Positions 38,500 to 53,796 of a stretch of DNA of 64,000 nt are shown here, piece by piece. The DNA comes from Bugula neritina. Taxonomy: Eukaryota > Bryozoa > Gymnolaemata > Cheilostomatida > Bugulidae. Numbering within the stretch: the stretch's first letter is position 1; each line of letters begins with the position of its first letter. Location of the stretch: the NCBI GenBank assembly GCA_964035545.1, contig OZ037770.1:12234963-12298962 (forward strand), read 5' to 3'. The position numbers and the translations under genes were made by a program. The notes under the pieces were generated by a model, which saw only the letters and a program-made list of their open reading frames with translations, was not told the origin of the DNA and searched no databases.

Positions 38500-39736
38500 C
38501 AATATACTAAACTTATAGAGTTAAATTTGAGGATGAGCATTTTTTATGTAAAATATTCCAATCTTAGTGACTAAACTATTTTATACTTGTTTTTAATTTT
38601 TTTAATATCAACTTATTTAGAATATTGATCTCATATTATTGATTAAAAACGAATCTCACCATATATATTTTTGCTTATTGCTTTGCTCAATCAACACTAT
38701 GCAATTATAAATTGAGTTCCACTAAAATTTATCCTTCCATCACAAATTTACTTATTTATGTTTTCAAATATCAAATTATTACAATGCTCATGAGACCTAT
38801 TTTTGTACAATGATATACCAAAACATTTAATAAATGTTTTATTTGTGTTGCAAAAATAATCAATTGTGAATAACAAAATAAAAAAAGCTGTCAAACAATA
38901 AACACATTGGTTTTTCAAGACCCTACAAACAAAGCAAATTTTTAAAAATCAAGCTTTGTTAAGCATAATATAGTACATTAAGTAAAATTATACAATCTGA
39001 TAAATCATCTCAGAAAAAACTAGGTTTTTCGATTAACGTGTTCTAATATTTTGATACCATTACTCATTTAATGAATAATTATAACTTATAACTCATAAAA
39101 ATTAACTAGTAACTAAAGGAAACAATTATTTTGGTTACTGTTGGTCTTAAATAAAACTCAGAATAAAAAATCATACTCTAAAAACCTTAAATGGTTTGCT
39201 AATTAAAATATTTAAAAAATTTATAAATTTTTATGCAGCCATGACTTACTTTAAACATATATGTATATTTCTTTAATTTTATTATTCATATACATAATCA
39301 TGTAATATGCAGAAATTATATTATAAAACTCTAAAATTTGCGTGCAATGACTTTTTTATATGAGTTAAACTAAAAATATAGGTTTTGTTAACATTATTAA
39401 CTTAAATAAGTTTGGTGAAGTTATCAACTCTTTTGCAAGCATGCAGAAGCAGTTCAAAAACAAATCAAATACGTTGCTGCAAGATGTTATTTTATAAAAA
39501 TGTGTAACATCATATATAGCATGCATTATAGTGACATCAACTGGAAGGAATTAAGCTATTAGGCTATTAATCAATAATCTTATTGTTAAGGGATGTAAAC
39601 AATAATTCATTTCAATATTGTAGGTCTTAGAATTATTCTCTACAATTACACCATTACACCATTACAATAATTGTTTACCAACTATTGAGATGTGATATAA
39701 TATTACAATAAACGCATCGATCATATATATACAAAA
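38500..39736. other. Intergenic, nothing recognised
   Basis: AT-rich sequence between the unrecognised gene and peptidase copy A. AATAAA-type signals occur near 38,828. No exon-like segments were seen. Confidence 0.4.
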
Positions 39737-39824
39737 AGAGTGTACGTTTTGTAAAGAAAAACTAAACAAAATACGCTTGAATAGTAAAAATAAACTTAAG
39801 AACTCCAATCAAGTATGTTATTGA

Positions 39825-40129
39825 TCAGCTGCTGCTGGGAGGTCGTACAGTTGATGACGAGCGAAGTGGACCAATATGCTGATTACCTCCGTTGGCAGCT
39901 CTTAAATGATTCAGTGGATTGACAAGCCTTAAGTTCTTAACAGAGTCTGAATACTGTTTTTCAATGTCCTTAATTGCTGGTTCCAAATATACTGCTTGAT
40001 AAATATGATTATCTGCAAAGAAATTGCCAATCAGGATAGCTATTGCATATTTTTTATCATCTTCTCGGACATGTACAATAGAGCCACTGTCACCAGGAGC
40101 AAATCTTTTCCTACAATACCAAATGAATA

Positions 40130-40207
<78 letters not shown>

Positions 40208-40237
40208 ACATATATGTGTGCATACATGTGTGTGTGC

Positions 40238-40273
<36 letters not shown>

Positions 40274-41794
40274 TGATGAGTTTACCCAGTGGCTCCCGTG
40301 GTGTAATGGTAGCGCACTTGCTTGCAAGACAGAGAACTTGGATTCGATTTCCAGTGGGGGCAAAATTATTTTTTCAATATGCATGTGTGTGTGCATGTGT
40401 GCCTGTTTGTGTGTGTTTTTGTGTGTATGTGTTTGTATGCTCGTGTATGCTTGTGTGTGTGTGCGTGTGGTCCAGAGACAAAGGGATCAGAGTTGATAAT
40501 AAATTGAAGATTTTATATTATTTTTTTGCAAAATGAAGCTGCTCACTGTAGCTAAATGTTGCATGAAAATGTATTTCATATACCATTTATTATATATTTT
40601 GAACATATAAATTTTGCATTGTATGTTATAAAGTTAAATATTGCAATAACATTACCCATCAGCTACTATAAACATCAGATGATTTGCATAGCGCCTCTCT
40701 TGACTGGCAGAACAATTCAAACCATCCCATACTTGATAGGAATCGTTTCCTACATATATTGTGTTTCCACCTTTTTGGGAAATGCTTTCTATGCTGTCAT
40801 ATCGGCAGCTGAAATAATCTGCTGGTTGTTCTAAAAAATTTAACTTCAACTGCAACTCTGAGTCAGATTTAAGAGGCAGTAAAAGAGTGTCATTCATGAA
40901 AGAATGAACGCACTCATCAGAGATTGAACTCAAAGTGCATTTATTTTGATGACAACGAATAGCACCATCTTCAAGCCGTCTTCCCACAGAAGTGTAGTGT
41001 CGATAAGAATAAATTGGTCTTGATTCTAAATCAAACAAATTCTGGTTTTCTTGATGTTCATGCAAGAGTTTTAGCTGATAGCGTCTGCGAGCTAAAGAAG
41101 GGTCAAGCTTAGTATCACGTAGCTTTTGTATCTCTGAAGGATCCTTGTCCTCTAGTAGTTGATTACACTGTGGGTCTGTAAACAGTAGATGTGCACACGT
41201 TAGTGCATAGATCTTAGAAGTACCATCTGAACAAGGGGAATCCCCTTCTAACAAGAGACCACAAGTCGACTCTTTCGATACTTCAATGACTTCAAAGCTG
41301 TGTTTCTCTTGCTCAACTACAAGGGAACTACTTCTTGCCAGTTGCTCTGTAAGCAAGTTTGGCTTGGGTTTAATTTCAAAACAGAATTCAGGAAACCTGG
41401 CTTCAAGCTCTTTGATATTCTCTTCAGCCTGGACTGTAACTCCAAACAAAACTACTTTATGAGAGTTTGTTGGTGAATGGTACCACATCATGTCTTCCAT
41501 TCCTTGCAGTTTCGACATGCTAAAAAGTCACATAATTTTGTTATTGTAAAGCACTCTTGCATGACACACCTGCTGTTATTATATCACCCAAAGGTTTTAA
41601 ACAATTGTTAAAATTTGCAGGTAAGTAACTTTTTTCCTACAAAAGCGTAGTATATTGAATAATAGCACTTTGAATTTGTGCTGAGTGTTTAGTTTTGTAG
41701 TTCGCAAAGTCAAATTTTTTGCATGTATTTACCTGTCTATGAATTCGTCAATCTCTTTTACTTTAGCTTGATGGTTAGTTGTTGATGATTCCAT
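39825..41794 (-). CDS. Trypsin-like serine peptidase without signal peptide, copy A
   Basis: Exons 41794-41733, 41519-40656 and 40110-39825 join in phase to 403 residues. The protein starts MESSTTNHQAKVKEIDEF: no signal peptide or membrane helix, so it is probably cytosolic. Triad candidates are His in ALTCAH (131), Asp in FMNDTLLLPL (230) and Ser in APGDSGS (317), in the order and contexts of chymotrypsin-fold (S1-like) peptidases. The His-Asp distance (99) is about twice that of trypsin, implying a large insertion. Six residues before the Ser stands Arg, not the Asp of trypsin. The C-terminus is RPPSSS. Intron 2 separates the Asp-bearing exon from the Ser-bearing exon, and it holds (CA)n/(TA)n and a tRNA-like insert. 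Compared with B and C this is the most diverged copy (for example LLHEHQENQNLF). Confidence 0.85.
40136..40286. repeat. (TA)n-(TG)n compound microsatellite in peptidase A intron 2
   Basis: About 25 TA units (40136-40186) are followed by TG runs interrupted by TACATATATG and CGTG. A second TG-rich run lies at about 40,381-40,470. The TG runs are on the plus strand, so they read CA in the transcript, the opposite of copies B and C. Confidence 0.9.
40292..40362 (+). pseudogene. tRNA-like sequence, degenerate
   Basis: A 71-base cloverleaf can be drawn: acceptor stem GCTCCCG/TGGGGGC (7 pairs with two wobbles), D stem GTGT/GCGC with loop AATGGTA, and T stem TTGGA/TCCAG around TTCGATT. The A box TGGTGTAATGG is good. 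The anticodon stem is broken, so the anticodon is uncertain: GCA (Cys) by the register above, or TGC (Ala) if a base was lost. It sits inside intron 2 of peptidase A between TG-rich runs and is absent from copies B and C. Confidence 0.55.
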
Positions 41795-42744
41795 TTCTAC
41801 TGTATCTCAGTCACCTCCTTTTAACAGAAACTATTGTATCTAAAACAAATGTATATTATTAGAAATATATAAAATAATTATATATAGACTAAAAGTAAAG
41901 AGTTTAGGAATTAGAAAAAATGTTTTGCAGCTTTTGAAAAAGGATTGAAAGATTCTGTACAAATCCAATAATACCTTTAGTTTCAGAAATAAAAAAGCGT
42001 TACAGAAAGTATAGTTATTTTTATAGAAAAGGACAAGTGAAAACATCAGCTTGCTATAATTACTGATTTTTTAGTTTACATGTTAGCTAGTTAAACAATT
42101 TCTTATAACTTCATAGTTGAATCTAAGCATCAGAATAATAAAAATTGCATGCTTTAAAATTGAGAAATGCAAGATGGTTTTCTAAGTTGCAACGAGTAAT
42201 TGTTCATGTATAATTTTGAAAATAAAACATGGTAAAATAGGTATTGTCTATTCAAAATAAATCCAGAGGTTTTTGTCAATAAGATAAAAAAAAGATCACT
42301 AAAATTTAAAAAAGTGTCATGAATGCACGTATGTATATTTAAATGGTGAACGAAATAAATTTCATTAATAAAAGCTTAGTTATTTTTCAATAATCCAAAA
42401 TGCAAAATTGTTGACATCTATGTAAAAAGGTGAGTTATAATTTTTGTAGAAACCATCTCAAAAGTAACCAGTTATTGAGATGAGATACAACAAAAATGTG
42501 CATTATTTATAAAATATTATGTAATACAAGTTATAGTTTGCTTATTATAGGTGTAAACCTGGCCATTTTTACATTAGTACGAAAGGCAAACAATATGCTC
42601 ACAACTTTTGATCAAAATCATCCCAGTACTGAGTCATAAAAACTACAGCAGCTGTTTCCATTCAATGAGAAATAAATATTTAGTTTCACAAACAAAAGAA
42701 ATAACAATTAAAGGCCACATGAAATGTTTATCATTATGACTCAC

Positions 42745-42892
42745 CTGGGAATTCTCTTTTCCAGCTTTCAATTGTTGTTATTTTATCTGCTGTTTGTTGT
42801 CCCTGTTTACTGAATCTTTTAGCTGACACCTTTTGCTGACACTTTTTCTTGACAATGCTAAATGTATATTTCATCAGTCCAATGCAAGCCGA
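42745..42892 (-). other. Candidate upstream exon of peptidase A
   Basis: Flanked by a good acceptor (ACTTACAG) and donor (GTGAGT). It is open in one frame for 49 codons (KYTFSIVKKKCQQKVSAKRF within). It ends in phase 1 and could splice in frame to an AG at about 41,800, giving V-E-M directly ahead of the MESSTTNHQ start. In this copy it carries an ATG; copy B has ATA there. It could equally be a noncoding leader exon. Confidence 0.4.
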
Positions 42893-43044
42893 CTGTAAGT
42901 GTAGTTACAGAGAAATAAATGTATTGCTTATAGTCCATATAATGCAACAAGAAAGTACTATGGACCTTGTAGTATTTATAACTGCAAACAAAGCTCATTC
43001 AGAGTAAACAATAGATTTCTATGTGAACAGATTGATTAACAACA

Positions 43045-43216
<172 letters not shown>

Positions 43217-44987
43217 ACATAGTATGTTATGCAGTATAGCTGCTAACTTTAATTTACTACTTTAAGAGTTAATTAATTACAACTGTATTTTTCAAAATTT
43301 AGAAAATATAAGTTCAAGTATACTGGGTGAAGTTGCTGTAATTATATCAGCCTATAATTATTATATCACAGACATATATTATGCTACAATAAAATATTTT
43401 AATACTATTACTATTAGCTATTTGATTATTACTAAAATGCAACTATTCAATTAATGTTTGTTAGAAAGTTGCAATATTATTAAGTTTGGTAAAATGTTTT
43501 ATACAGCAAAAACTGTTAACTACCAGCACACATGCTCATGGCATATATTATAAACGTTTTATAAGCCATAATCGCACAATTTAACAGTTATAAAATAAAC
43601 TCATGCAAGTTTATATATAAAAACTGCCCTTAAGTCAACTTGGCTTTTTGTGTTTCTGTAAATGGAGTTTCAGTTTGCCACAAACCATGAGTATATATAG
43701 CTACAGATCACCGCATATGAATGTTACTTATATTCGTCCAAGGTCAATCCGAGGTCAACAGCAACTTTCAAGAACAGCAAAGTATAGTAACAGTTAATAA
43801 AAAAAGCTGAATAAAATCTCCTAGATAGTAAATATTTGCAGAAATAATTGCTAACATTTTTGTAATAAGCTAATTTCATATCAAAAAGTAGCTGTAATAA
43901 TACTTTGGACTTTGAGTCATAAAGTTATCTTCTCTTGTCTCAAATTTCGTCTCAGCACCTATAATAAATATATAATAGAAATAACTTCTTGTGCCATTTT
44001 GAAACTATATTAGGAAAGCTTTGAACATTCTGTCTATAAGAGTTTCAAACACAGAAACTTTAACAAAAATTAATATAGAGTCAAAATTAACCCTCTTTAC
44101 TTTCTCTACGTACAATGGAATGGCAAATGAAACTTTATGCTTATTTTTATCTCACAAAACTTTTTATAAAGGTTGAAAATTTATTTTATTCATAATTTTT
44201 CAACTTTCTCAACGTGTAAGAAAACTATTACAGTTGATCCATGTCATGTAACAGCTGAAGTTGTATCAAAGGCAGCCACCAACATACAAGTTATAAAAAC
44301 CAAACAACTTTGCTAAAATTCTGTTTCAATTCTGACATCTAATATAGCTTTATTGAAACTCGTTTTAATACACTATACACTAAAATACTAACACTCTAGT
44401 TTGATATTAGAACACAAATGTTAAATTGAAAAAGAATAATATGCAGTTTGTTCAATGCAGGCGTATGCATGGATAAATAATCTAAAGAATTCACAGCTTA
44501 TAGGCAGTAATAATTTTTGTCTCTATTTTATTTGGCAAAGAGTTGTGCGTATAACATGATTAAAAATAATACACTCTCCCAAAATAAAACTAAGCTCAGA
44601 AACTGGCAATCAGAAATTGGCATCATATGTGTTGAAATTTGAAAAAACCTGTTTATTAAGTATAAATCAAAAAATTATTTGCTTATATGTAAAAGTAATT
44701 CAAATTTTATTGATTGCCTTTTTAAAGTAATTTAACTGCTATATCTAACAGTTTTGAGCCAAGAAATTTGCTTAATTATTATAAAGTTCTCTCTGGTGCA
44801 ATATGCTATTCAGCAAAAAGATATTTTACTGGCTATACAACATGGACAACAAATTTTTAAGAAAATGCACTTCAATACTTTGGTCAATGAGAAAGAAATA
44901 TACGATTCACCCTGATTTATATTACATAACAGTTGCCATGGCCTACACAATTCAAACTATCAGCTATATTATATACACATCAGTGTA
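43217..44987. other. Spacer of unit A, conserved among the three units
   Basis: No gene is supported. A TATA-like element (GTAGCTATATATACTC on the minus strand, at about 43,690) is kept in all three units and may be the peptidase promoter; nothing else is assigned. Short ORFs are not consistently conserved among the three copies. Confidence 0.35.
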
Positions 44988-45185
44988 TTATTCTTCTTGT
45001 TCAGGTTGCACTTGTTGGGCGACCATCTTGTCCGTGGCTGACTTATCGAAACACTCCTCCAGCTTACTAGCAATCAGTGCTGACTTTTCGGATGGATCTT
45101 TTCTACTCAAGTACTTTGGGTCTTTGGGAGAGAGAGGCTGTTGCGTGAGCTTCATATATACCAGGTATGTTACTAGAGTGGTGAG
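44988..45185 (-). pseudogene. Orphan terminal exon of the MFS transporter, unit A, reading frame intact
   Basis: A 198-base exon with acceptor CTGTTGCAG encodes LTTLVTYLVYMKLTQQ and a polar tail ending QPEQEE, identical in protein to the functional last exon at 62191-61994. No other transporter exon accompanies it. Five base differences separate the two exons and all are synonymous, which is unexpected for a dead copy. It could be an alternative last exon. Confidence 0.6.
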
Positions 45186-48100
45186 CTGCAACAGAAATAA
45201 GCTGTATATAATAATATTCTCACTCTGATGTGGAGTTATCTATCTACTGAAAAGTAGGCTAATGAAGAGTTATCTTTCCATAAAACTCTGATATTGATTT
45301 TAATAAATAATGACTTTTTGCTTACTGCCTGTGTTTTTGAATTAGTTGCTTTTAAAATTAAAAACAGTCATGAAATATAAAATTGTTAGAAGTTAGCTAT
45401 TCACTAATCTAGTATAAATATAATTTATACAAAATGAACTACAAGCATATTGCTGATTTTGGTTATAAAATAAAAATATTTATAGAGTTTGGAGTTATCA
45501 TTTACTAGCTGTATCTCAAAAATAGGTTGCAAGAGTGTAAAGCTATCAAATGAGGGTTTAATTCATATATTTCTAATAAATTATATGTACGTATGCTATA
45601 TAAAACTTTATTTTGATTGCAAATTTACCCTTTCACATTATAAATTATAGACTTTGTAGTATAGCTGTATAAAGTCAAACAAACTGCAGTGAAATATTAC
45701 TGAATAGTTGATATTTTCAGAGTCATTTTGCTTGATCAGTTTTTTATACCAATAATTTTTAAAGAGTTACAAGGGTGAAATGATCCAAATGTATTTTACA
45801 GCATATATAGATTAATTCCATTACTATATGTTATATAACATTATTAAGGTCATAATACTTTGTCCCTTATTACAACTTTTAGTTCTACAAATAAAAAAGG
45901 TTTGGATTTGTCTACTCTCATTGTTGGTGCTGCTATAGCTTTGTTATAAAGTATAACTGTGAAGTTTCCTTGCAACTTAGTGATTATATAGGTGAGCAAG
46001 CACCGAAAGTTACACCGTAGAAAAGTGGACAACTCTCAGTTTGATAGGAACTTATATTTTTCTAATTAGAAAAAAAGAGTCTTTTCTCAAATTGAGAGTT
46101 GCCTACTTTAATAGAAAAATTTTAAAGTAGTACTTTTAAACACAAACCTGTTTTACAAAATCACATTAAGGACTAATTTGCAAGTTTTTGAAGGTAGCTG
46201 ATACAGATGGGGGAGGGAAAAGGAAAAAACTATAATAACATTGACTACCATAATAATTATGTTATTGTATGTAATAATTACGCTTAATACGCATGTACAT
46301 TATATAATATATGTATAAAGTATTTATAGGTTACTGCTAGCATATATAACGCACTGTACATAGCAGTCTGATTAAACCGTTTAAACCTCTATAAATCTCC
46401 AGTTACAGAATACATGATTATGACACTACATCTGTTAGTTTAAACACAACACTGGAAACTTTGCGCATATTCAGCCAAATAGTGATGCTTTGTCTTGTCA
46501 AAATGCTAAACAGCTTACAGTTTTAAATAAATTTCTGCAGCAGTGATAAACTTGACTCACCGCTATTTATCAAGCCCACTTTCTGAAATTTAGTGTTAAA
46601 TAATTTTATTCCAATCACAACTGCACAAATTATTGAGAATAGCAAAATAAAAAAAAAGTAATTAACTATTTAAAAAAAAGCAAATTAAAAAAGCTGTGTA
46701 AAAAGCCTCAAAAATTTCTGGAAATTTTAGCCAGTAGAAGCTTCCATAATTACTATAGATTTGTGTTTTAAATTGAATTACCAAACAAATTGAAATTGTG
46801 CTGCGTTGTAAGCAGCTTAAAGCTACATAAAAATATGCCCTATAGTCTATACAATGTAAGTAAAATGTTATATTTGAATCAATTACATGTATATGATTAT
46901 GCTTCACAAAATAGCTTTGTTGTTAACTTTGCGATTGTTTTTCTTACACGCTTTACATTTTGAAAGAAATAGAAACAAAATGTTTGGATTAGTTTTTTAA
47001 CAAAGACAAAATGTTATCAAGTTAAATAATCTACCTGCCAAGATTAAATCTTAAAATTCCAAAATAAACAAAAATTTTATTTCATAAGTGCAGCTTCACA
47101 ATACCTACTACCTATAGCTAACTACATTGTTCTATTTACATAATTAATACAGCATTTATCAAATAACAACACCAAACACACTTGCATCATGGCAACTATA
47201 GAATTACTAGCTTAAGAAAGCATATGAAAATGTATAATTATTATCAATATATCAATTGTTCATTCAACAATACAAAACTACGAGTAAAAAACCCAATTTG
47301 TACTAGATGTCCGGCCAGATAAATTTTCTTTTGTATATTGCATTCTGTTGGAAAAATACCCAATCAAAATTTCCATAATGAAGTTGAAAACAAGCATCTA
47401 TTGAATTTAAAGGTGTTCAGGAGTTCCGTTGATGGAAAATGAAAACATGCATGCTTATGAAAACTAACAAGATCTAATAGCATATATTACACTATCATTT
47501 ATATTCTCATTACCACTGAATAGCCTATATAGGACTTTGTTAGATCATCAAAAGTGCTATTATTTATGTAGTAGACGTTACATCTATATTTGATTTAGTT
47601 CGAAAATTGTATGGACAAAAAACTAACTATACGCACTTTGAAAATTTAGCAATACTTGATGCATGAATGTTTCCTTGAACTGTTCATGGGTAGAAAGCTT
47701 GTGATAGGGATAAAAATTGGTGTATGTAGAACTACAGCTCAAAAATTATTTCAAGTAACAATATTGTTGTAGCTTAGTTTGCTTGTTGATGAAAAACACA
47801 TAATATTAATCACAGAAGTTTTCTCTTGTGGAAACTTATACATTTAACATGGCTTTGTCAACACTTCTAACAACGTGTTGACATAGTATTTTAATTCTAT
47901 TAATTCATGACGCTGATACATACAATCTGTTTGATAAATTACATTTCAAAAACAGCTTACTAAACTTAGCTACCAATTGGCTTTTGTCCAATTTGTTTCT
48001 TTATTTAATCACAATAATAGTAGTTACAAGTTCACGTTAAGACAAACATCTGGTGTTAGTTCAACAGCTCTTGGGGTCTTTCATTGCTTAAGCTTATCAG

Positions 48101-48338
48101 ACACATTCTATGAAATGAAAACATAGATTGCCGGTCAAAAGGAAATTAAGCTTAAAATCACATGCTTTAAAAAAAATATTATCACTAAATTCTAGCTATT
48201 TGTAATAATGTCAGATTAGTTAATTACAATGACAGTTTACAATAAATTTAATTTTGCGTAATAGGAGACTATTTGGTTTATAATGCTTGCAATTTTATGT
48301 AAACGTTTTAATAAATGCATTGATAACAAATGAAATGA
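45186..48338. other. Right part of unit A: spacer and second R block
   Basis: No gene is supported. A minus-strand ORF at 46,032-45,850 is nearly the same in unit B but has no counterpart in unit C, where similarity ends at about 62,810. A short inverted repeat of the type ACTCTCAGTTTGA/TCAAATTGAGAGT lies at about 46,030-46,110. The R block covers about 47,400-48,280. Confidence 0.4.
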
Positions 48339-48449
48339 GGAGTGTACTTTTTGAAAAGAAAAAGCAAACATTTTTTTTCCAATAGCAAAAAAGAGGCTTA
48401 AAAATTATCTATTGTTACTCACTCCTATACATCATAATTATAGCAAAAA

Positions 48450-50300
<1,851 letters not shown>

Positions 50301-51258
50301 TTCTACTGTATCTCAGTCACCTCCTTTTAACAATAACTATTGTATCTAAAACAAATGCGTATTAGAAATATATGAAACAATTACATAAGCTACACGTAAA
50401 AGTAAAAAGTTTAAAAATTAAAAAAAAAGTTTTGCAGCTTCTGAAAAAGGAATTAAGAGATGCTGTATACAAGCTCAATAATGCTTTTAAGTTAGGAAAT
50501 AAAGAGCGTAGAAATAATAGTTATTTTTATAAAAAAAGACAACTGAAAACATCAGCTTGATACAATTTATGGTTTTTTAGTTTACATGTTAGCTAGTTAA
50601 AAAATTTCCTATAACTTCATAGTTTAAACCAAGCATCAGAATAATAAAGATGACATACTTTTGAATTGAGAAATGCAAGATGGTGTTCTAAGTTACAGCG
50701 AGTCATTGTTCATGTATAATATTGATAATGAAACATGGTAAAATAAGTATTGTCATTTAAAAAAGAAGCAAGAAATTTTTGTCAATAAGATAAAAAAAAG
50801 ATCACTAAAATTTAAAAAATTGTCATGTATGTATACACGTATGTATATTTTAATGGTGAACAAAATAAATTTCATTAGTAAAAGCTTAGTTATTTTTCAA
50901 TAATCCAAAATGCAAAATTGTTGACATCTATAATGTAAAAAAGGTGAGTTATAATTTTTGTAGAAACCATCTCAAAAGTAACCAGTTATTAAAATGAGAT
51001 ACAACAAAAATTTTCATTATTCATAAAATATTATGTAATACAAGTTATAGTTTGCTTATTATAGGTGTAAACCTGGCCATTTTTATATTAGTACGAAAGG
51101 CAAACAATATGCTCACAACTTTTGATCAAAATCATCCCAGTACTGAGTCATAAAAACTACAGCAGCTGTTTCCATACCATGAGAAATAAATAATTAGTTT
51201 CACAAACAAAAGAAATAACAATTGAAAACCACATAAAATGTTTATCATTATGAATCAC

Positions 51259-51406
51259 CTGGGAATTCTCCTTTCCAACTTTCAACTGTTGTTATTTTAT
51301 CTGCTGTTTGTTGTCCCTGTTTACTGATTCTTTTAGCTGACACTTTTTGCTGACACTTTTTCTTGACAATGCTAAATGTATATTTTATCAGTCCAATGCA
51401 AGCCAA
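51259..51406 (-). other. Candidate upstream exon of peptidase B
   Basis: 148 bases with the same acceptor, donor and open frame as the unit A copy (42892-42745). The ATG of copy A is ATA here, so if it is translated it must be an internal exon. Confidence 0.35.
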
Positions 51407-51552
51407 CTGTAAGTGTAGTTACAGAGAAATAAATGTATTGCCTAGTCCATATGCAAAGGGAAAGTACTATGGACCTTGTAGTATTTATAACTGCAAACAA
51501 AGCTCATTCAGAATAAACAATAGATTACTATGTGAACAGATTGATTAACAAC

Positions 51553-51813
<261 letters not shown>

Positions 51814-53596
51814 ATGCTAGGCAATAGTTGCTAACTTTACTACTTTAAGAGTTAATTAATTACAACTGTATTTTTCAAAATTTAGAAAATATAAGTTCAA
51901 GTATACTGGGTGAAGTTGCTGTAATTATATCAGCCTATAATTATTATATCACAGACATATATTATGCTACAATAATGATATATTTTAATACTATTACTGA
52001 AGCTATTTGATTATTACTAAAATGCAGCTATATTCAATTAATGTTTGTTAGAAAGTTACAATATTATTAAATTTGGTAAAATGTTTTATACAGCAAAAAA
52101 CTGTTAACTATGCCAGCAAACATGCTTATGACATATATTATAAGCGTTTTATAAGCCATGATTGCACAATTTAACAGTTATAAAATAAACTCATGCAAGT
52201 TTATATATAAATACTGCCTTTAAGTCAAGTTGGCTTTTTGTGTTTCTGTAAATGGAGTTTCAGTTTGCCACAAACAATGAGTATATATATAGCTACAGAT
52301 CACTGCATATGAATGTTACTTATATTCGTCCAAGGTCAATCCAAGGTCAACAGCAACTTTCAAGAACAGCAAAGTATAATAAAAGTTAATAAAAAAGCTG
52401 AATAAAGTTTCTTAGTTAGTAAATAATTGCAGAAATAATTGCTAACATTTTTGTAATAAGCTAATTCTATATCAACAAGTATAGCTATAATAATATACTT
52501 TGAGGTTAGTTTCATAAAGTTGTCTTCTCTTGTCACAAATCTCGTCTCAGCACCTATAATAAATATAACTTATTGTGCTACTATGAAACTATATTAGAAA
52601 GGCTTTGAACATTCTGTTTATAAGAGTTGCAACCACAGAAACTTTAACAAGAATTAATATAGAGTCAAAATTAACCCTCTTTACTTTCTCTATAAGTGCA
52701 ATGGGATGGCAAATGAAACTTTATGCTTATGTTTATCTCCCAAAACTTTTTATAAAGGTTGAAAATTTATTTTATTCAATGTTTTTCAACTTTCTCAACG
52801 TGTAAGAAAATTATTACAGTTGATCCATATGTAACAGCTGAAGTTGTATCAAAGGCAGCCACCAACATACAAGTTATAAAAACCAAACAACTTTGCTAAA
52901 ATTCTATTTCAATTCTGACATCTAATATAGCTTTGTTGAAACTCATTTTAATACACTATGCAGTAAAATACCAACACTCTAGTTTGATATTAGAACACAA
53001 ATGTTAAATTGAAAAAGAATAATATGCAGTTTGTTCAATGCAGGCATATGCATGGATAAATAATCTAAAGAATTCACAGCTTATAGGCAGTATTAATTTT
53101 TGTCTCTATTTTATTTGGCAAAGAGTTGTGTGTATAACATGATTAACAATATTGCACTCTTCCAAAATAAACATAGGCTTAAAAAACTAGCTATCAAAAA
53201 TTGGCATCATATGTGTTGGAATTTAAAAAAACCTGTTTATTAAGTATAAATCAAAAGATTATTTGCCTATATGTAAAAGTAATGCAACAACTTAACTTTA
53301 TAGGCAGGTCAAATATTGGTGATTGCTTTTTTAAAGTAATTTAACTGCTATTTAACAGTTTTGAGCCAAGAAACTTGCTTATAATTATTATAATAGTTCT
53401 TTCTGATGCAATATGCCATTCAGCAGAAAGATATTTTACTGGCTATACAATATGGACAACAAATTTTTAAAAAAATGCACTTCAATACTTTGGTCAATGA
53501 GAAAGAATATACTATTCACTCTAATTTATATTACATAATAGTAGCCATGGCCTATGCAATTCAAACTATCAGCTATATTATATACACATCAGTGTA
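51814..53596. other. Spacer of unit B
   Basis: Closely follows the unit A spacer 43,217-44,987, including the TATA-like element. No supported gene. Confidence 0.4.
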
Positions 53597-53796
53597 TTAC
53601 TCTTCTTGTTCAGGTTGCACTTGTTGGGCGACCATCTTGTCTGTAGCTGACATATCGAAACACTCCTCCAGCTTACTGGCAATCAGTGCTGACTTTTTTT
53701 GGATGGATCTTTTTTACTCAAGTATTTTGGGTCTTTCGGAGAGAGAGGCTGTTGTGTGAGCTTCATATATACCAGGTATGTTACTAGAGTGGTGAG
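53597..53796 (-). pseudogene. Orphan terminal exon of the MFS transporter, unit B, frameshifted
   Basis: Same exon as 62191-61994 with the acceptor still present, but 200 instead of 198 bases: two extra bases in the run GACTTTTTTTGG destroy the frame. It also has amino-acid changes relative to A and C. A clear pseudo-exon. Confidence 0.8.

Noticed and set aside
45850-46032. Minus-strand ORF nearly the same in units A and B (also 54460-54642) as a conserved gene
   Set aside because: A and B are nearly identical over their whole length here, so conservation carries no information. It is absent from unit C and has no recognisable motif.
53406-53759. Plus-strand ORF in unit B (and its counterpart at 44803-45228) as a gene
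   Set aside because: It runs antisense across the orphan MFS exon and the frame changes between units A and B, as expected for a shadow.
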